A stretch of 64,000 bases of DNA from Scandinavium sp036495715 (GTDB lineage: Bacteria; Pseudomonadota; Gammaproteobacteria; Enterobacterales; Enterobacteriaceae), in the NCBI GenBank assembly GCA_036495715.1, contig DASXML010000051.1:110921-174920 (forward strand), read 5' to 3'. Below are positions 33,348-41,964 of this stretch, one piece after another. Each line of letters starts with the position of its first letter. Position 1 is the stretch's first letter. The notes under the pieces were generated by a model. It searched no databases and was not told where the DNA came from. It saw only the letters and a program-made list of their open reading frames with translations. Both the position numbers and the translations under genes were made by a program.

Positions 33348-35792
33348 ATGTCGGAAAATGAACACCATGAACACCGCGGCGGGATCAGCCGTCGTTCGTT
33401 GATCAAATCCTCTGCAATCGGTTCTTTCGCGCTTGCCGCAAGCGGTGTTTCTCTGCCCTTCGGCCTAAAAAGTGCGGCCGCCGCCGTTCAGCAGGCCACT
33501 CTTCCCGCGGATAAAGTGGTCTGGGGCGCGTGCTCGGTCAACTGTGGTAGTCGTTGCGCCCTGCGTCTACACGTGCGTGATGACGAAGTGTATTGGGTAG
33601 AAACGGACAACACGGGTGACGATATCTATGGCGATCACCAGGTGCGCGCCTGCCTGCGCGGGCGTTCTATCCGTCGCCGCATCAACCATCCTGAACGCCT
33701 GAATTACCCGATGAAACGCGTCGGCAAACGCGGTGAAGGCAAATTCGAACGCATCAGTTGGGACGAAGCGCTCGACATGCTGACCGATAGCCTGAAACAG
33801 ACGGTAAAAGAATATGGCAACGAAGCGGTATACATTAACTACACCTCCGGCATTGTCGGCGGCAACATCACTCGCTCCTCACCTTACGCTTCCTTAGTCT
33901 TGCGTCTGATGAACTGCTACGGCGGCGCACTCAATCAGTACGGCACTTACAGCACCGCGCAAATTTCCTGTGCCATGCCGTACACCTACGGCTCAAACGA
34001 CGGCAACAGCACGTCTGACATTGAAAATAGCCAACTGGTGGTGATGTTCGGTAATAACCCGGCGGAAACCCGCATGAGCGGCGGCGGCATTACGTATTAT
34101 CTGGAACAGGCGCGTGAGCGTTCGAATGCCCGAATGATCGTCATCGACCCGCGCTATACCGATACCGCTGCCGGACGTGAAGATGAATGGGTACCGATTC
34201 GCCCTGGCACCGACGCCGCGCTTGTGGCAGGTATTGCATGGGTACTGATTGACGAAAACCTCGTTGATCAGCCGTTCCTCGACAAATATTGCGTCGGCTA
34301 CGACGAAAAAACGCTACCGGAAGGTGCACCTGCGAACGGGCACTACAAAGCGTATATTCTCGGTCAGGGGGACGATGCCACGGCGAAAACGCCGGAATGG
34401 GCCTCGCGTATCACCGGGATCCCGGCAGATAAAATCATCAAACTGGCGCGTGAAATCGGCACGGCAAAACCGGCATATATTTGTCAGGGCTGGGGTCCAC
34501 AGCGCCAGGCCAATGGCGAACTCACCGCTCGCGCCATTGCCATGCTGCCGATTCTGACCGGCAACGTGGGTATCAACGGCGGCAACAGCGGCGCGCGTGA
34601 ATCGACCTATAACATGACCATCGAGCGTATGCCGGTGCTGGAAAACCCGGTAAAAACGGCGATTTCCTGCTTCACCTGGACAGACGCCATCGAGCGCGGC
34701 GCAGAAATGACCGCGACGCGCGACGGTGTGCGCGGCAAAGACAAGCTGGATGTGCCCATTAAGTTCATCTGGAACTACGCGGGCAACACCATCATCAACC
34801 AGCATTCGCAGATCAACCGCACTCACGACATCCTCCAGGATGACAAGAAGTGCGAAATGATTGTGGTCATCGAAAACTTTATGACCGCGTCGGCGAAATA
34901 CGCTGATTTGCTGCTGCCGGATCTCATGACCGTCGAGCAAGAAGACATCATTCCGAACGATTACGCGGGCAATATGGGCTATCTGATTTTCATTCAGCCC
35001 GCCACCAGCGCCAAATTCGAACGTAAACCGATTTACTGGATCCTCAGCGAAGTGGCAAAACGCCTCGGTCAAGACGTGTTCCACAAGTTCACCGAAGGTC
35101 GTACCCAGGCCGAATGGTTACAATATCTGTACGCCAAAATGGTTGCCAAAGACCCACTGCTGCCGTCGTACGATGCGCTGAAAGAAATGGGCATCTATAA
35201 ACGCAAAGACCCGAACGGTCATTTCGTTGCTTATAAAGATTTTCGTAACGATCCGGCGGCTCACCCGCTGAAGACGCCGTCGGGCAAAATTGAGATTTAC
35301 TCGGCGAAGCTTGCACAAATTGCCGAAAGCTGGGAAATCGAAAAAGACGATACCATCAGCCCGTTACCGGTCTACGCGTCGACCTTCGACGGCTGGGATG
35401 CCCCGCAGCGTGACCAGTTCCCGCTGCAACTGTTTGGCTTCCACTATAAAGCCCGTACCCACTCAAGCTATGGCAATATCGATGTGCTGAAAGCCGCCTG
35501 TCGCCAGGAAGTGTGGCTAAATCCGGTGGATGCCGCGAAGCGTGGCATTCATAATGGTGACATGGTGCGCGTATTTAACGAGCGTGGCGAACTACGCATT
35601 GAGGCAAAAGTCACGCCGCGCATTATGCCGGGCGTCAGCGCGATGGGCCAGGGTGCATGGCATGATGCCAGCATGAACGGTGACCGTATCGATCATGGCT
35701 CATGCATCAATACACTGACGACGCATCGTCCGTCGCCATTGGCGAAAGGCAATCCGCAGCATACTAATCTGGTTCAAATCGAGAAGGTCTAA
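33348..35792 (+). CDS. ynfE: YnfE/YnfF-type Tat-exported molybdoenzyme (selenate/DMSO reductase catalytic subunit)
   Basis: The 814-residue DMSO-reductase-family protein has a twin-arginine signal (ISRRSLIKSSAIGS, cleaved near AAAA-VQQ) and an iron-sulfur motif CSVNCGSRC followed by a fourth cysteine in VRACLRGRS. The molybdo-bis-MGD serine region is YGTYSTAQ, and the C-terminal pterin domain ends KGNPQHTNLVQIEKV. It is very close to E. coli YnfE and YnfF, which reduce selenate in the periplasm. GGAG lies 6 bp before ATG 33348. dmsD follows directly; the iron-sulfur (ynfG) and membrane anchor (ynfH) genes are absent. I cannot say if it is YnfE or YnfF. Confidence 0.93.
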   Translation: MSENEHHEHRGGISRRSLIKSSAIGSFALAASGVSLPFGLKSAAAAVQQATLPADKVVWGACSVNCGSRCALRLHVRDDEVYWVETDNTGDDIYGDHQVRACLRGRSIRRRINHPERLNYPMKRVGKRGEGKFERISWDEALDMLTDSLKQTVKEYGNEAVYINYTSGIVGGNITRSSPYASLVLRLMNCYGGALNQYGTYSTAQISCAMPYTYGSNDGNSTSDIENSQLVVMFGNNPAETRMSGGGITYYLEQARERSNARMIVIDPRYTDTAAGREDEWVPIRPGTDAALVAGIAWVLIDENLVDQPFLDKYCVGYDEKTLPEGAPANGHYKAYILGQGDDATAKTPEWASRITGIPADKIIKLAREIGTAKPAYICQGWGPQRQANGELTARAIAMLPILTGNVGINGGNSGARESTYNMTIERMPVLENPVKTAISCFTWTDAIERGAEMTATRDGVRGKDKLDVPIKFIWNYAGNTIINQHSQINRTHDILQDDKKCEMIVVIENFMTASAKYADLLLPDLMTVEQEDIIPNDYAGNMGYLIFIQPATSAKFERKPIYWILSEVAKRLGQDVFHKFTEGRTQAEWLQYLYAKMVAKDPLLPSYDALKEMGIYKRKDPNGHFVAYKDFRNDPAAHPLKTPSGKIEIYSAKLAQIAESWEIEKDDTISPLPVYASTFDGWDAPQRDQFPLQLFGFHYKARTHSSYGNIDVLKAACRQEVWLNPVDAAKRGIHNGDMVRVFNERGELRIEAKVTPRIMPGVSAMGQGAWHDASMNGDRIDHGSCINTLTTHRPSPLAKGNPQHTNLVQIEKV

Positions 35793-35884
35793 ACCTTCTG
35801 CGTGACGATGTGATTAACATCGTTATCCGTAAACTTATGAAGACAACCGGCGTGGGAGACCCGCGCCGCAGCAAGGAAATTGTT

Positions 35885-36499
35885 ATGAATGAACCGCGAT
35901 TCGTTGAAGCCATCGCCATTACTGGCCGTGTACTCGGTGCGCTGTTTTATTTAGATCCGCAAAGCGAAAACGTCACTCCGCTGGTGGACTCCTTCCGTGA
36001 CGGTTCCTGGGCGCAGCAATGGCCAGAATCTATCCCGTTCAAAGAAGAGCTTATCGAAAACTTTAAAGCGGCGTCAGAAGAACCCCTGAGCGAAGCATTC
36101 CAGCGTCTTTTCGTTGGGCCTTATGCACTTCCCGCGCCGCCGTGGGGCTCGGTGTGGCTAGACCGCGAAAATGTACTGTTCGGGGATTCAACTCTGGTAC
36201 TGCGTCAGTGGATGCGTGAAAACGGCATTTCCTTTGAATCAGAGCAAAACGAACCGGAAGATCATTTCGGCACCATGCTGATGCTGGGCGCCTGGCTGAA
36301 AGAAAATAACCGTGACGAGGAGTGGCAACAGCTGCTCGGCTGGCATCTGCTGCCGTGGTCCGGTCGTTTCCTTGAAGAGTTTATCGCCCACGCAGAACAT
36401 CCGTTCTATCGTTCACTCGGTGAACTGGCCCAGCAGACGCTGGCCTTCTGGAAAACCCAACTGTTGTTCCCGGTTGCTGAGAAAAAACTGTACCGCTAA
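35885..36499 (+). CDS. dmsD: DmsD, Tat proofreading chaperone
   Basis: The 204-residue TorD/DmsD-family protein has the E. coli length. Conserved blocks are RLFVGPYALPAPPWGSVWLD (about residues 72-91), QNEPEDHFG and the helical C-terminus. DmsD binds the twin-arginine leader of DmsA/YnfE/YnfF until cofactor loading is complete. Start ATG 35885 has AAGGA 7 bp upstream. It comes straight after ynfE with a 92-bp spacer that encodes nothing recognisable. Confidence 0.94.
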   Translation: MNEPRFVEAIAITGRVLGALFYLDPQSENVTPLVDSFRDGSWAQQWPESIPFKEELIENFKAASEEPLSEAFQRLFVGPYALPAPPWGSVWLDRENVLFGDSTLVLRQWMRENGISFESEQNEPEDHFGTMLMLGAWLKENNRDEEWQQLLGWHLLPWSGRFLEEFIAHAEHPFYRSLGELAQQTLAFWKTQLLFPVAEKKLYR

Positions 36500-36508
36500 A
36501 ACCCTGCT

Positions 36509-36528
36509 CGTCCGTCACTCGACGGACG
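36509..36528 (+). terminator. Perfect hairpin after dmsD
   Basis: CGTCCGTC-ACTC-GACGGACG is an 8-bp stem 9 bp after the stop. The downstream sequence is ACTTAACTTAAA, so there is no strong U-tract. Confidence 0.55.
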
Positions 36529-36773
36529 ACTTAACTTAAATTTCAGTTACCTGCAAAAAGCCGTTTTGTTACGGTGTCACTTTCACAATTCCTTTTTAAG
36601 ACAATTCTGTGATTTGGCCCCCTGGCCGTTACGTTATAAGGCGTAACACCTTGTTTACAATTCCTGACGCCCGTACCTAATTGCCTCCCTTTGTGGAATC
36701 CTTCCCACGCGCTTGCTATAGGTCTTGAACCCTGCCGGAACATGGCATGTATAAGAAAAGACTAAATTTGCCC

Positions 36774-36967
36774 TATTCCCTAAATAGTTCGAGTTGTAGG
36801 ACAAAATGCCGAAGGTATTTTGAACAGCGTTAATGCTGGCCCTGAAAGGGTGAGGCCTAAGGCCGAATCACGCGGCAAGGGAGTGAATCCCCAGGCGCTT
36901 ACTTGAAGTGACTGGGGTGAAAGAGTGCAGCCAACGCCCCTACAACTCGAAATATAACGGGGATATA
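36774..36967. repeat. ERIC (IRU) element with an internal insertion, in the OsmU leader
   Basis: It has the ERIC ends (TATTCCCTAAATAGTTCGAG on the left, AACGGGGATATA on the right) and the conserved core GTGAATCCCCAGG, GCTTACTT, AAGTGACTGGGGTGA and GTGCAGCCAACGC. The terminal inverted repeat TTCGAGTTGTAGG/CCTACAACTCGAA is perfect over 13 bp. The total is 194 bp against the roughly 127-bp consensus. About 70 extra bases (36802-36871) are made of small stems: AAAATGCC-GAA-GGTATTTT, CAGC/GCTG, CCCT-GAA-AGGG, GGCC-TAA-GGCC. It lies between dmsD and the osmoprotectant operon and ends 27 bp before the chosen start codon. The rest of the 36529-36773 gap has only weak promoter-like boxes (TTGAAC 36725, TATAAG 36750). 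Confidence 0.88.
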
Positions 36968-36994
36968 AGCATGCAAACAGGGAGACATACTGCA

Positions 36995-37708
36995 ATGCGC
37001 AACTCTTTACTGACCCGTGCGCTCCTTTTTATCGGCGCGATTATTGTGGTCCTGGCATTAGTCACGTGGGGAATAGGTCTCGATACCCTCCGCGCGCGTC
37101 AGGTCGATTTACTCTATCTCGGACAACAACACCTGATCCTGGTGTTCTCCTCAATGTTCTTCGCCTTACTGGTCGGTATTCCCAGCGGTATTCTACTGAG
37201 CCGCCCGGCTGCCCGTGGGATCGCCGAATACGTGATGCAGATTTTCAATATCGGTAACACCTTACCGCCGCTGGCCGTTCTGGCACTGGCGATGGTCGTC
37301 GTCGGCATTGGCGATAAACCGGCGATTGTGGCGCTGTTTCTCGCATCGCTGCTGCCGATTGTACGCAACACCTATTCCGGACTTTCTTCCGTGCCGGGTT
37401 CTCTGCTGGAAGCGGCGAACGGGATCGGCATGACCAAATGGCAGCGTTTAACGCAGGTGGAAATCCCTAACGCCTGGCCGGTAATGATGTCCGGCATTCG
37501 TATTGCGACCGCCATTAACGTCGGTACGGCGCCGCTGGCCTTTTTGATTGGCGCAAGCAGCTATGGCGAACTGATTTTCCCAGGCATTTACCTTAACGAC
37601 TTCCCGACGCTTATTCTCGGCGCGGTCGCTACCGCCCTGTTCGCCCTGATCCTCGACACGCTGCTGGCAGGCCTTGGACGCATACTTAGCCCGCATACCG
37701 CCGAATAA
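36995..37708 (+). CDS. osmY: OsmU-type osmoprotectant ABC transporter permease (OsmY of Salmonella)
   Basis: The permease is 237 residues with an OpuCB-like fold of about six helices. The EAA-type loop is ANGIGMTKWQRLTQVEIPNAWP. A start at 36995 (AGGGAG upstream) is chosen because a start at 36971 would take its ribosome site from the ERIC end; both are possible. The operon order permease, binding protein, permease, ATPase matches Salmonella osmU (STM1494-1491), also between dmsD and clcB. It would import glycine betaine or choline-O-sulfate under osmotic stress. The symbol clashes with the unrelated E. coli osmY. Confidence 0.88.
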   Translation: MRNSLLTRALLFIGAIIVVLALVTWGIGLDTLRARQVDLLYLGQQHLILVFSSMFFALLVGIPSGILLSRPAARGIAEYVMQIFNIGNTLPPLAVLALAMVVVGIGDKPAIVALFLASLLPIVRNTYSGLSSVPGSLLEAANGIGMTKWQRLTQVEIPNAWPVMMSGIRIATAINVGTAPLAFLIGASSYGELIFPGIYLNDFPTLILGAVATALFALILDTLLAGLGRILSPHTAE

Positions 37709-37727
37709 CAATAATCAGGAGCATGAG

Positions 37728-38630
37728 ATGAGACGATTAACCCGTCTGTTTGTCGCCGCCGCTGCGCTGGCGCTTGTTGCCGGTCAGGCACAGGCCGCCC
37801 CGCTGATTCTGGCGACTAAAAGTTTTACCGAGCAGCATATTTTATCCGCCATCACCGTGCAGTATCTGCGTAAGAAAGGATTCGACGTACAACCGAAAAC
37901 CAACATTGCGACGGTTATTTCGCATAACGCGATGATCAATAAACAAATCGACATGACCTGGGAGTACACCGGCACGGCGCTCATCATCTTCAACCACATC
38001 GATAAACGCATGACGCCGAAAGAATCCTACGAGACAGTGAAACGCCTCGAGGCGAAGCACGGCCTGGTGTGGCTAAAACCCGCCGAAATGAACAATACCT
38101 ATGCCTTCGCCATGCAACGTCAGCGCGCCGAGGCCGAAAACATCAACACCATGTCGGAGATGGTGGCGAAGATTGAACAGATTCGCAAAACCGACCCGAA
38201 ACATAACTGGTTGCTGGGGCTGGATCTGGAATTCGCAGGGCGCAGCGATGGCATGAAGCCGTTACAACAGGCTTATCAGATGCCGCTCGACAGACCGCAA
38301 ATCCGCCAGATGGATCCGGGTCTGGTCTACAACGCCGTGCGCGATGGCTTTGTCGATGCAGGGCTGATTTACACCACCGATGGCCGCGTGAAAGGTTTCG
38401 ACCTGAAAGTGCTGAAAGATGATAAAGGTTTCTTCCCGAGCTATGCCGTCACGCCGGTGGTGCGCAAAGACACGCTGGAAGCCCATCCAGGTCTGGAAGA
38501 GGCGTTGAATACGATTTCCGGGCTGTTGAATAACGAGGTGATCACCGAGCTAAACAAGCGCGTGGATATCGATCACCAGTCGCCACAAAAAGTTGCGCAG
38601 GACTTTCTGCACAGCAAAGGCCTGGTTTAA
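37728..38630 (+). CDS. osmX: OsmX, osmoprotectant-binding protein
   Basis: The 300-residue periplasmic protein has a clear signal peptide (MRRLTRLFVAAAALALVAG, cut at AQA-APL). The OpuAC-type domain starts LATKSFTEQHIL and contains MTWEYTGTALI, the quaternary-ammonium binding region. CAGGAG lies 6 bp before the ATG. It comes second in the four-gene operon, 19 bp after the first permease. The substrate is inferred to be betaine-type compounds. Confidence 0.92.
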   Translation: MRRLTRLFVAAAALALVAGQAQAAPLILATKSFTEQHILSAITVQYLRKKGFDVQPKTNIATVISHNAMINKQIDMTWEYTGTALIIFNHIDKRMTPKESYETVKRLEAKHGLVWLKPAEMNNTYAFAMQRQRAEAENINTMSEMVAKIEQIRKTDPKHNWLLGLDLEFAGRSDGMKPLQQAYQMPLDRPQIRQMDPGLVYNAVRDGFVDAGLIYTTDGRVKGFDLKVLKDDKGFFPSYAVTPVVRKDTLEAHPGLEEALNTISGLLNNEVITELNKRVDIDHQSPQKVAQDFLHSKGLV

Positions 38631-38640
38631 GGGGGGAGCG

Positions 38641-39288
38641 ATGGACACTATCCACTACATGATTGATAACTGGAGCTATCTCGCTACCCTCACCTGGCAG
38701 CATCTGTGGCTGGTGCTGCTCGCCGTTGGACTGGCGATTATCACTGGCGTCCCGTTAGGGATCCTGATAGTCCGTTACAAATGGCTGGCTACACCGGTCC
38801 TCGGCCTTACCACGATTTTGCTGACCATCCCGTCGATTGCGCTGTTCGGCCTGATGATCCCGCTGTTTTCACTCATTGGCGAGGGCATTGGTGCCCTGCC
38901 TGCTATCACCGCCGTGTTCCTCTATTCGTTGCTGCCGATTGTGCGTAATACCCACATCGCGCTCGACAGCCTGCCACCGGGTCTGCGTGAAGCCGGACGC
39001 GGCATCGGCATGACCTTCTGGCAGCGTCTGCGTTGGGTAGAAATTCCCATTGCGTTGCCGGTGATTTTTGGCGGTATTCGCACCGCCGTGGTGATGAACA
39101 TCGGCGTAATGGCCATCGCCGCCGTTATCGGTGCGGGTGGCCTTGGCCTGCTGCTGCTTAATGGCATCGGCGGGAGTGATATTCGTATGTTGATTGCCGG
39201 GGCGCTGATGATTTGCCTGCTGGCTATTGTGCTCGACTGGTTGCTGCATCGACTGCAGATTGTCCTGACACCAAAAGGGATCCGATAA
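38641..39288 (+). CDS. osmW: OsmW, osmoprotectant ABC transporter permease
   Basis: The 215-residue permease is paralogous to the product of the first gene. It starts MDTIHYMIDNWSYLATLTWQ and has the EAA loop AGRGIGMTFWQRLRWVEIPI. GGGGGGAG lies before the ATG, 10 bp after osmX. Its stop overlaps the ATPase start (TAATG). The two different permeases form a heterodimer in OpuC-like systems. Confidence 0.92.
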   Translation: MDTIHYMIDNWSYLATLTWQHLWLVLLAVGLAIITGVPLGILIVRYKWLATPVLGLTTILLTIPSIALFGLMIPLFSLIGEGIGALPAITAVFLYSLLPIVRNTHIALDSLPPGLREAGRGIGMTFWQRLRWVEIPIALPVIFGGIRTAVVMNIGVMAIAAVIGAGGLGLLLLNGIGGSDIRMLIAGALMICLLAIVLDWLLHRLQIVLTPKGIR

Positions 39289-40436
39289 TGATAAAGTTAG
39301 AAAATCTGACCAAACAATTTACGCAAAAAAACGGCCAGAGTTTTAATGCCGTAGACAACGTCAATCTTAACGTGCCAGAAGGCGAAATGTGTGTGCTACT
39401 GGGGCCATCCGGCTGCGGTAAAACCACCACCCTGAAAATGATTAACCGCCTGATCCCCTCCAGCAGCGGCAAAATCCTGATTAACGGTCAGGATACCAGC
39501 GAGATGGACACCGTGACGCTGCGCCGCAATATTGGCTATGTTATTCAGCAGATTGGCCTGTTCCCGAACATGACCATCGAGGAAAACATCACCGTCGTAC
39601 CCAGAATGCTCGGCTGGGATAAAGCCCGCTACAAAACGCGCGCCGAAGAGCTGATGGCGATGGTGGCGATGGACCCGAAGAAATTCCTCAATCGCTACCC
39701 GAAAGAGATGTCCGGCGGCCAACAACAGCGTATCGGCGTGATTCGTGCGCTGGCGGCGGACCCTCCGGTACTGCTGATGGATGAACCGTTCGGTGCGGTT
39801 GACCCCATTAACCGTGAAGTGATTCAGAACCAGTTCCTGGAGATGCAGCGTCAGCTGAAAAAAACCGTGATGCTGGTCAGTCACGACATTGACGAGGCGC
39901 TGAAACTCGGCGACCGCATCGCCGTATTCCGTCAGGGGCGTATCGTTCAATGCGCCAGTCCAGACGAACTGCTCGCCAAACCGGCGAATGAATTTGTCGG
40001 CTCATTTGTCGGCCAGGACCGGACGCTGAAACGTCTGCTGTTAGTCTCTGCCGGTGACGTCACCGATCAGCAGCCGACCATCACGGTGAAACGTGATACC
40101 GCAGCGCCTGAAGCATTCGCCACGATGGATGATAACGATATCCGCGCGATTACGGTTGTTGATAATGACGGCAAACCGCTGGGCTTTGTGAAACGTCGTG
40201 AAGCGCGTAACGCTACGGGGAGCTGTGCGGATCTGCTGCACCCGTTCCGTGTCACCGGCAAAGCCGAGGACAACCTGCGCGTGGTGCTGTCCAAACTGTA
40301 CGAAAGCAACACCAGTTGGATGCCGATCGTCGATGAGGAAGGCCGCTACAACGGTGAGATTTCCCAGGACTACATCGCCGACTATCTCAGCTCTGGGCGG
40401 ACACGTCGTGCGTTGAATATTTATTCGGTTGATTGA
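39288..40436 (+). CDS. osmV: OsmV, osmoprotectant ABC transporter ATPase with CBS domains
   Basis: The protein has 382 residues. Walker A is GPSGCGKTT (about residues 36-44), the signature is MSGGQQQRIGVIRAL, Walker B is LLMDEPFGA and the H-loop is LVSHDIDEA. After residue 250 come two CBS repeats, typical of OpuA/OpuC ATPases that gate transport by ionic strength. It is translationally coupled to osmW. The operon ends before a REP cluster. Confidence 0.93.
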   Translation: MIKLENLTKQFTQKNGQSFNAVDNVNLNVPEGEMCVLLGPSGCGKTTTLKMINRLIPSSSGKILINGQDTSEMDTVTLRRNIGYVIQQIGLFPNMTIEENITVVPRMLGWDKARYKTRAEELMAMVAMDPKKFLNRYPKEMSGGQQQRIGVIRALAADPPVLLMDEPFGAVDPINREVIQNQFLEMQRQLKKTVMLVSHDIDEALKLGDRIAVFRQGRIVQCASPDELLAKPANEFVGSFVGQDRTLKRLLLVSAGDVTDQQPTITVKRDTAAPEAFATMDDNDIRAITVVDNDGKPLGFVKRREARNATGSCADLLHPFRVTGKAEDNLRVVLSKLYESNTSWMPIVDEEGRYNGEISQDYIADYLSSGRTRRALNIYSVD

Positions 40437-40441
40437 TAATT

Positions 40442-40565
40442 GCCTGATGGCGCTTACGCTTATCAGGCCTACTCCCCCCTCATCCATAGGTCCGGCAAAC
40501 TTGCCGACTACCTCCGACAAACCACCCTCCGTAGGCCCGGCAAGCGCATGCGCCGCCGGGCAATA
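40442..40565. repeat. REP/BIME cluster between osmV and clcB
   Basis: Palindromic units are GCCTGATGGCGCTTACGCTT/ATCAGGCCTAC, TAGGTCCGGCAAACTTGCCG and GTAGGCCCGGCAAGCG/CGCCGCCGGGCAATA. They fill the intergenic space after osmV. Confidence 0.88.
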
Positions 40566-40668
40566 CCGCAGAAACCCCTTTCGCATCTGCCTTCACCGTG
40601 ACATTTATCAATCAACCTCAGTAGGTTGTGTATAGTATTCAATATCACTTTTTAACGATGTAGAACCG

Positions 40669-41964
40669 ATGCACCGTCTTCATACTTACCCGGACATTCA
40701 GGCGATGTTTCGCCGCCTGTTAATTGCGACGATAGTCGGTATTCTCGCAGCCCTTGCGGTGGCGCTGTTTCGTCATGCCATGTACTGGCTCGAATGGCTA
40801 CTGCTCAGCGACAGCAGCGGGAGCCTGGTGTATGCGGCAAGCGGTTTGCCCTGGTGGCGACGGCTGCTAACGCCTGCGCTCGGCGGGCTTGCTGCGGGTC
40901 TTCTGTTGTGGGGCTGGCAACGTTACACCCGCCAGCGGCCGCACGCGCCGACCGATTACATGGAAGCGCTGGAAACCGGCGATGGGCAGTTTGATTACGG
41001 TTCGAGTCTGGTTAAGTCGCTGGCCTCGCTGCTTGTCGTCGTCAGCGGCAGCGCCATCGGACGTGAAGGCGCGATGATCCTGCTCGCCGCCCTCGCCGCC
41101 TCTTTCTTTGCTAAGCGCTTCACGCCAAAAGCTGAATGGAAACTGTGGATTGCCTGCGGGGCCGCCGCCGGGATGGCCAGCGCCTATCACGCACCACTGG
41201 CGGGCAGCCTGTTTATCGCGGAAATTCTGTTCGGTACCCTGATGCTGGCTTCGCTTGGGCCGGTGGTGGTTTCTGCCGTTATCGCCCTTTTAATGACCAA
41301 CCTGTTGAGCGGCGGCCCGGCGTTGTTGTATATCGTCCAGGTCGATGCGCCACACAGCGCGGGAACCTACGGTCTGATGCTGGCAACGGGGTTGCTCGCA
41401 GGGCTTTGCGGCCCGCTGTTTGTCTGGCTGATGGGCGTCACCCATTCCCTCTTCTTGCGCCTGAAACTCACCCCGCCATTGCAGCTCGCGCTGGGCGGGT
41501 TTGTCGTGGGCCTGCTGTCACTGCTAACGCCTGCGGTGTGGGGAAATGGTTACAGTGTGGTGCAAGGGTATTTACTGACGCCGCCGCTGTTTGCGGCGAT
41601 CGGTGGCGTGTTTATTTGCAAACTGTTGGCGGTGCTGTCGAGCAGTGGTTCCGGTGCGCCAGGCGGTGTGTTTACCCCGACGTTATTTGTCGGCATGGCC
41701 ATTGGAATGTTGTTTGCCCGCGTCTGGGGGCTTTGGCTGCCGGACGGTAATGAAATGGCGGTTTTACTGGGATTAACGGGAATGGCAACGCTGCTGGCGG
41801 CGACCACGCATGCGCCAATTATGTCGACGCTGATGATCTGTGAAATGACCGGGCAATATGCCTTACTACCCGGTTTGCTGATTTCCTGCGTGGTGGCGTC
41901 GGTGTTATCACGGACTTTGCGCCAGGATTCAATTTACCGTCAGCACGTCGCTGAACAGGGATAA
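40669..41964 (+). CDS. clcB: ClcB, voltage-gated-type chloride channel/antiporter
   Basis: The 431-residue CLC-family protein has the selectivity motif GSAIGREGAM (about residues 127-136) and GSGAPGGVFTPTLF (about 328-341). It is similar to E. coli ClcB, which supports extreme acid resistance. An alternative start at 40705 (MFRRLLIAT) would match the 418-residue form. The last 36 bp overlap the end of convergent bioD2. Confidence 0.93.
   Translation: MHRLHTYPDIQAMFRRLLIATIVGILAALAVALFRHAMYWLEWLLLSDSSGSLVYAASGLPWWRRLLTPALGGLAAGLLLWGWQRYTRQRPHAPTDYMEALETGDGQFDYGSSLVKSLASLLVVVSGSAIGREGAMILLAALAASFFAKRFTPKAEWKLWIACGAAAGMASAYHAPLAGSLFIAEILFGTLMLASLGPVVVSAVIALLMTNLLSGGPALLYIVQVDAPHSAGTYGLMLATGLLAGLCGPLFVWLMGVTHSLFLRLKLTPPLQLALGGFVVGLLSLLTPAVWGNGYSVVQGYLLTPPLFAAIGGVFICKLLAVLSSSGSGAPGGVFTPTLFVGMAIGMLFARVWGLWLPDGNEMAVLLGLTGMATLLAATTHAPIMSTLMICEMTGQYALLPGLLISCVVASVLSRTLRQDSIYRQHVAEQG

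Noticed and set aside
34314..35084. Long antisense frame (256 codons) inside ynfE, and a similar one (248 codons, 27214-27960) inside rspA
   Set aside because: They mirror the codon bias of the real genes on the other strand; the sense frames are unmistakable enzymes.
35793..35884. Remnant of ynfG/ynfH between ynfE and dmsD
   Set aside because: The 92-bp spacer translates to nothing resembling either subunit, so no scar of the missing genes can be shown.
36774..36967. Riboswitch-like multi-hairpin RNA with a long closing stem upstream of a transporter operon
   Set aside because: The core sequences (GTGAATCCCCAGG, AAGTGACTGGGGTGA, GCAGCCAAC) are those of the ERIC repeat, so an ERIC with an insertion explains the structure better than a new riboswitch.
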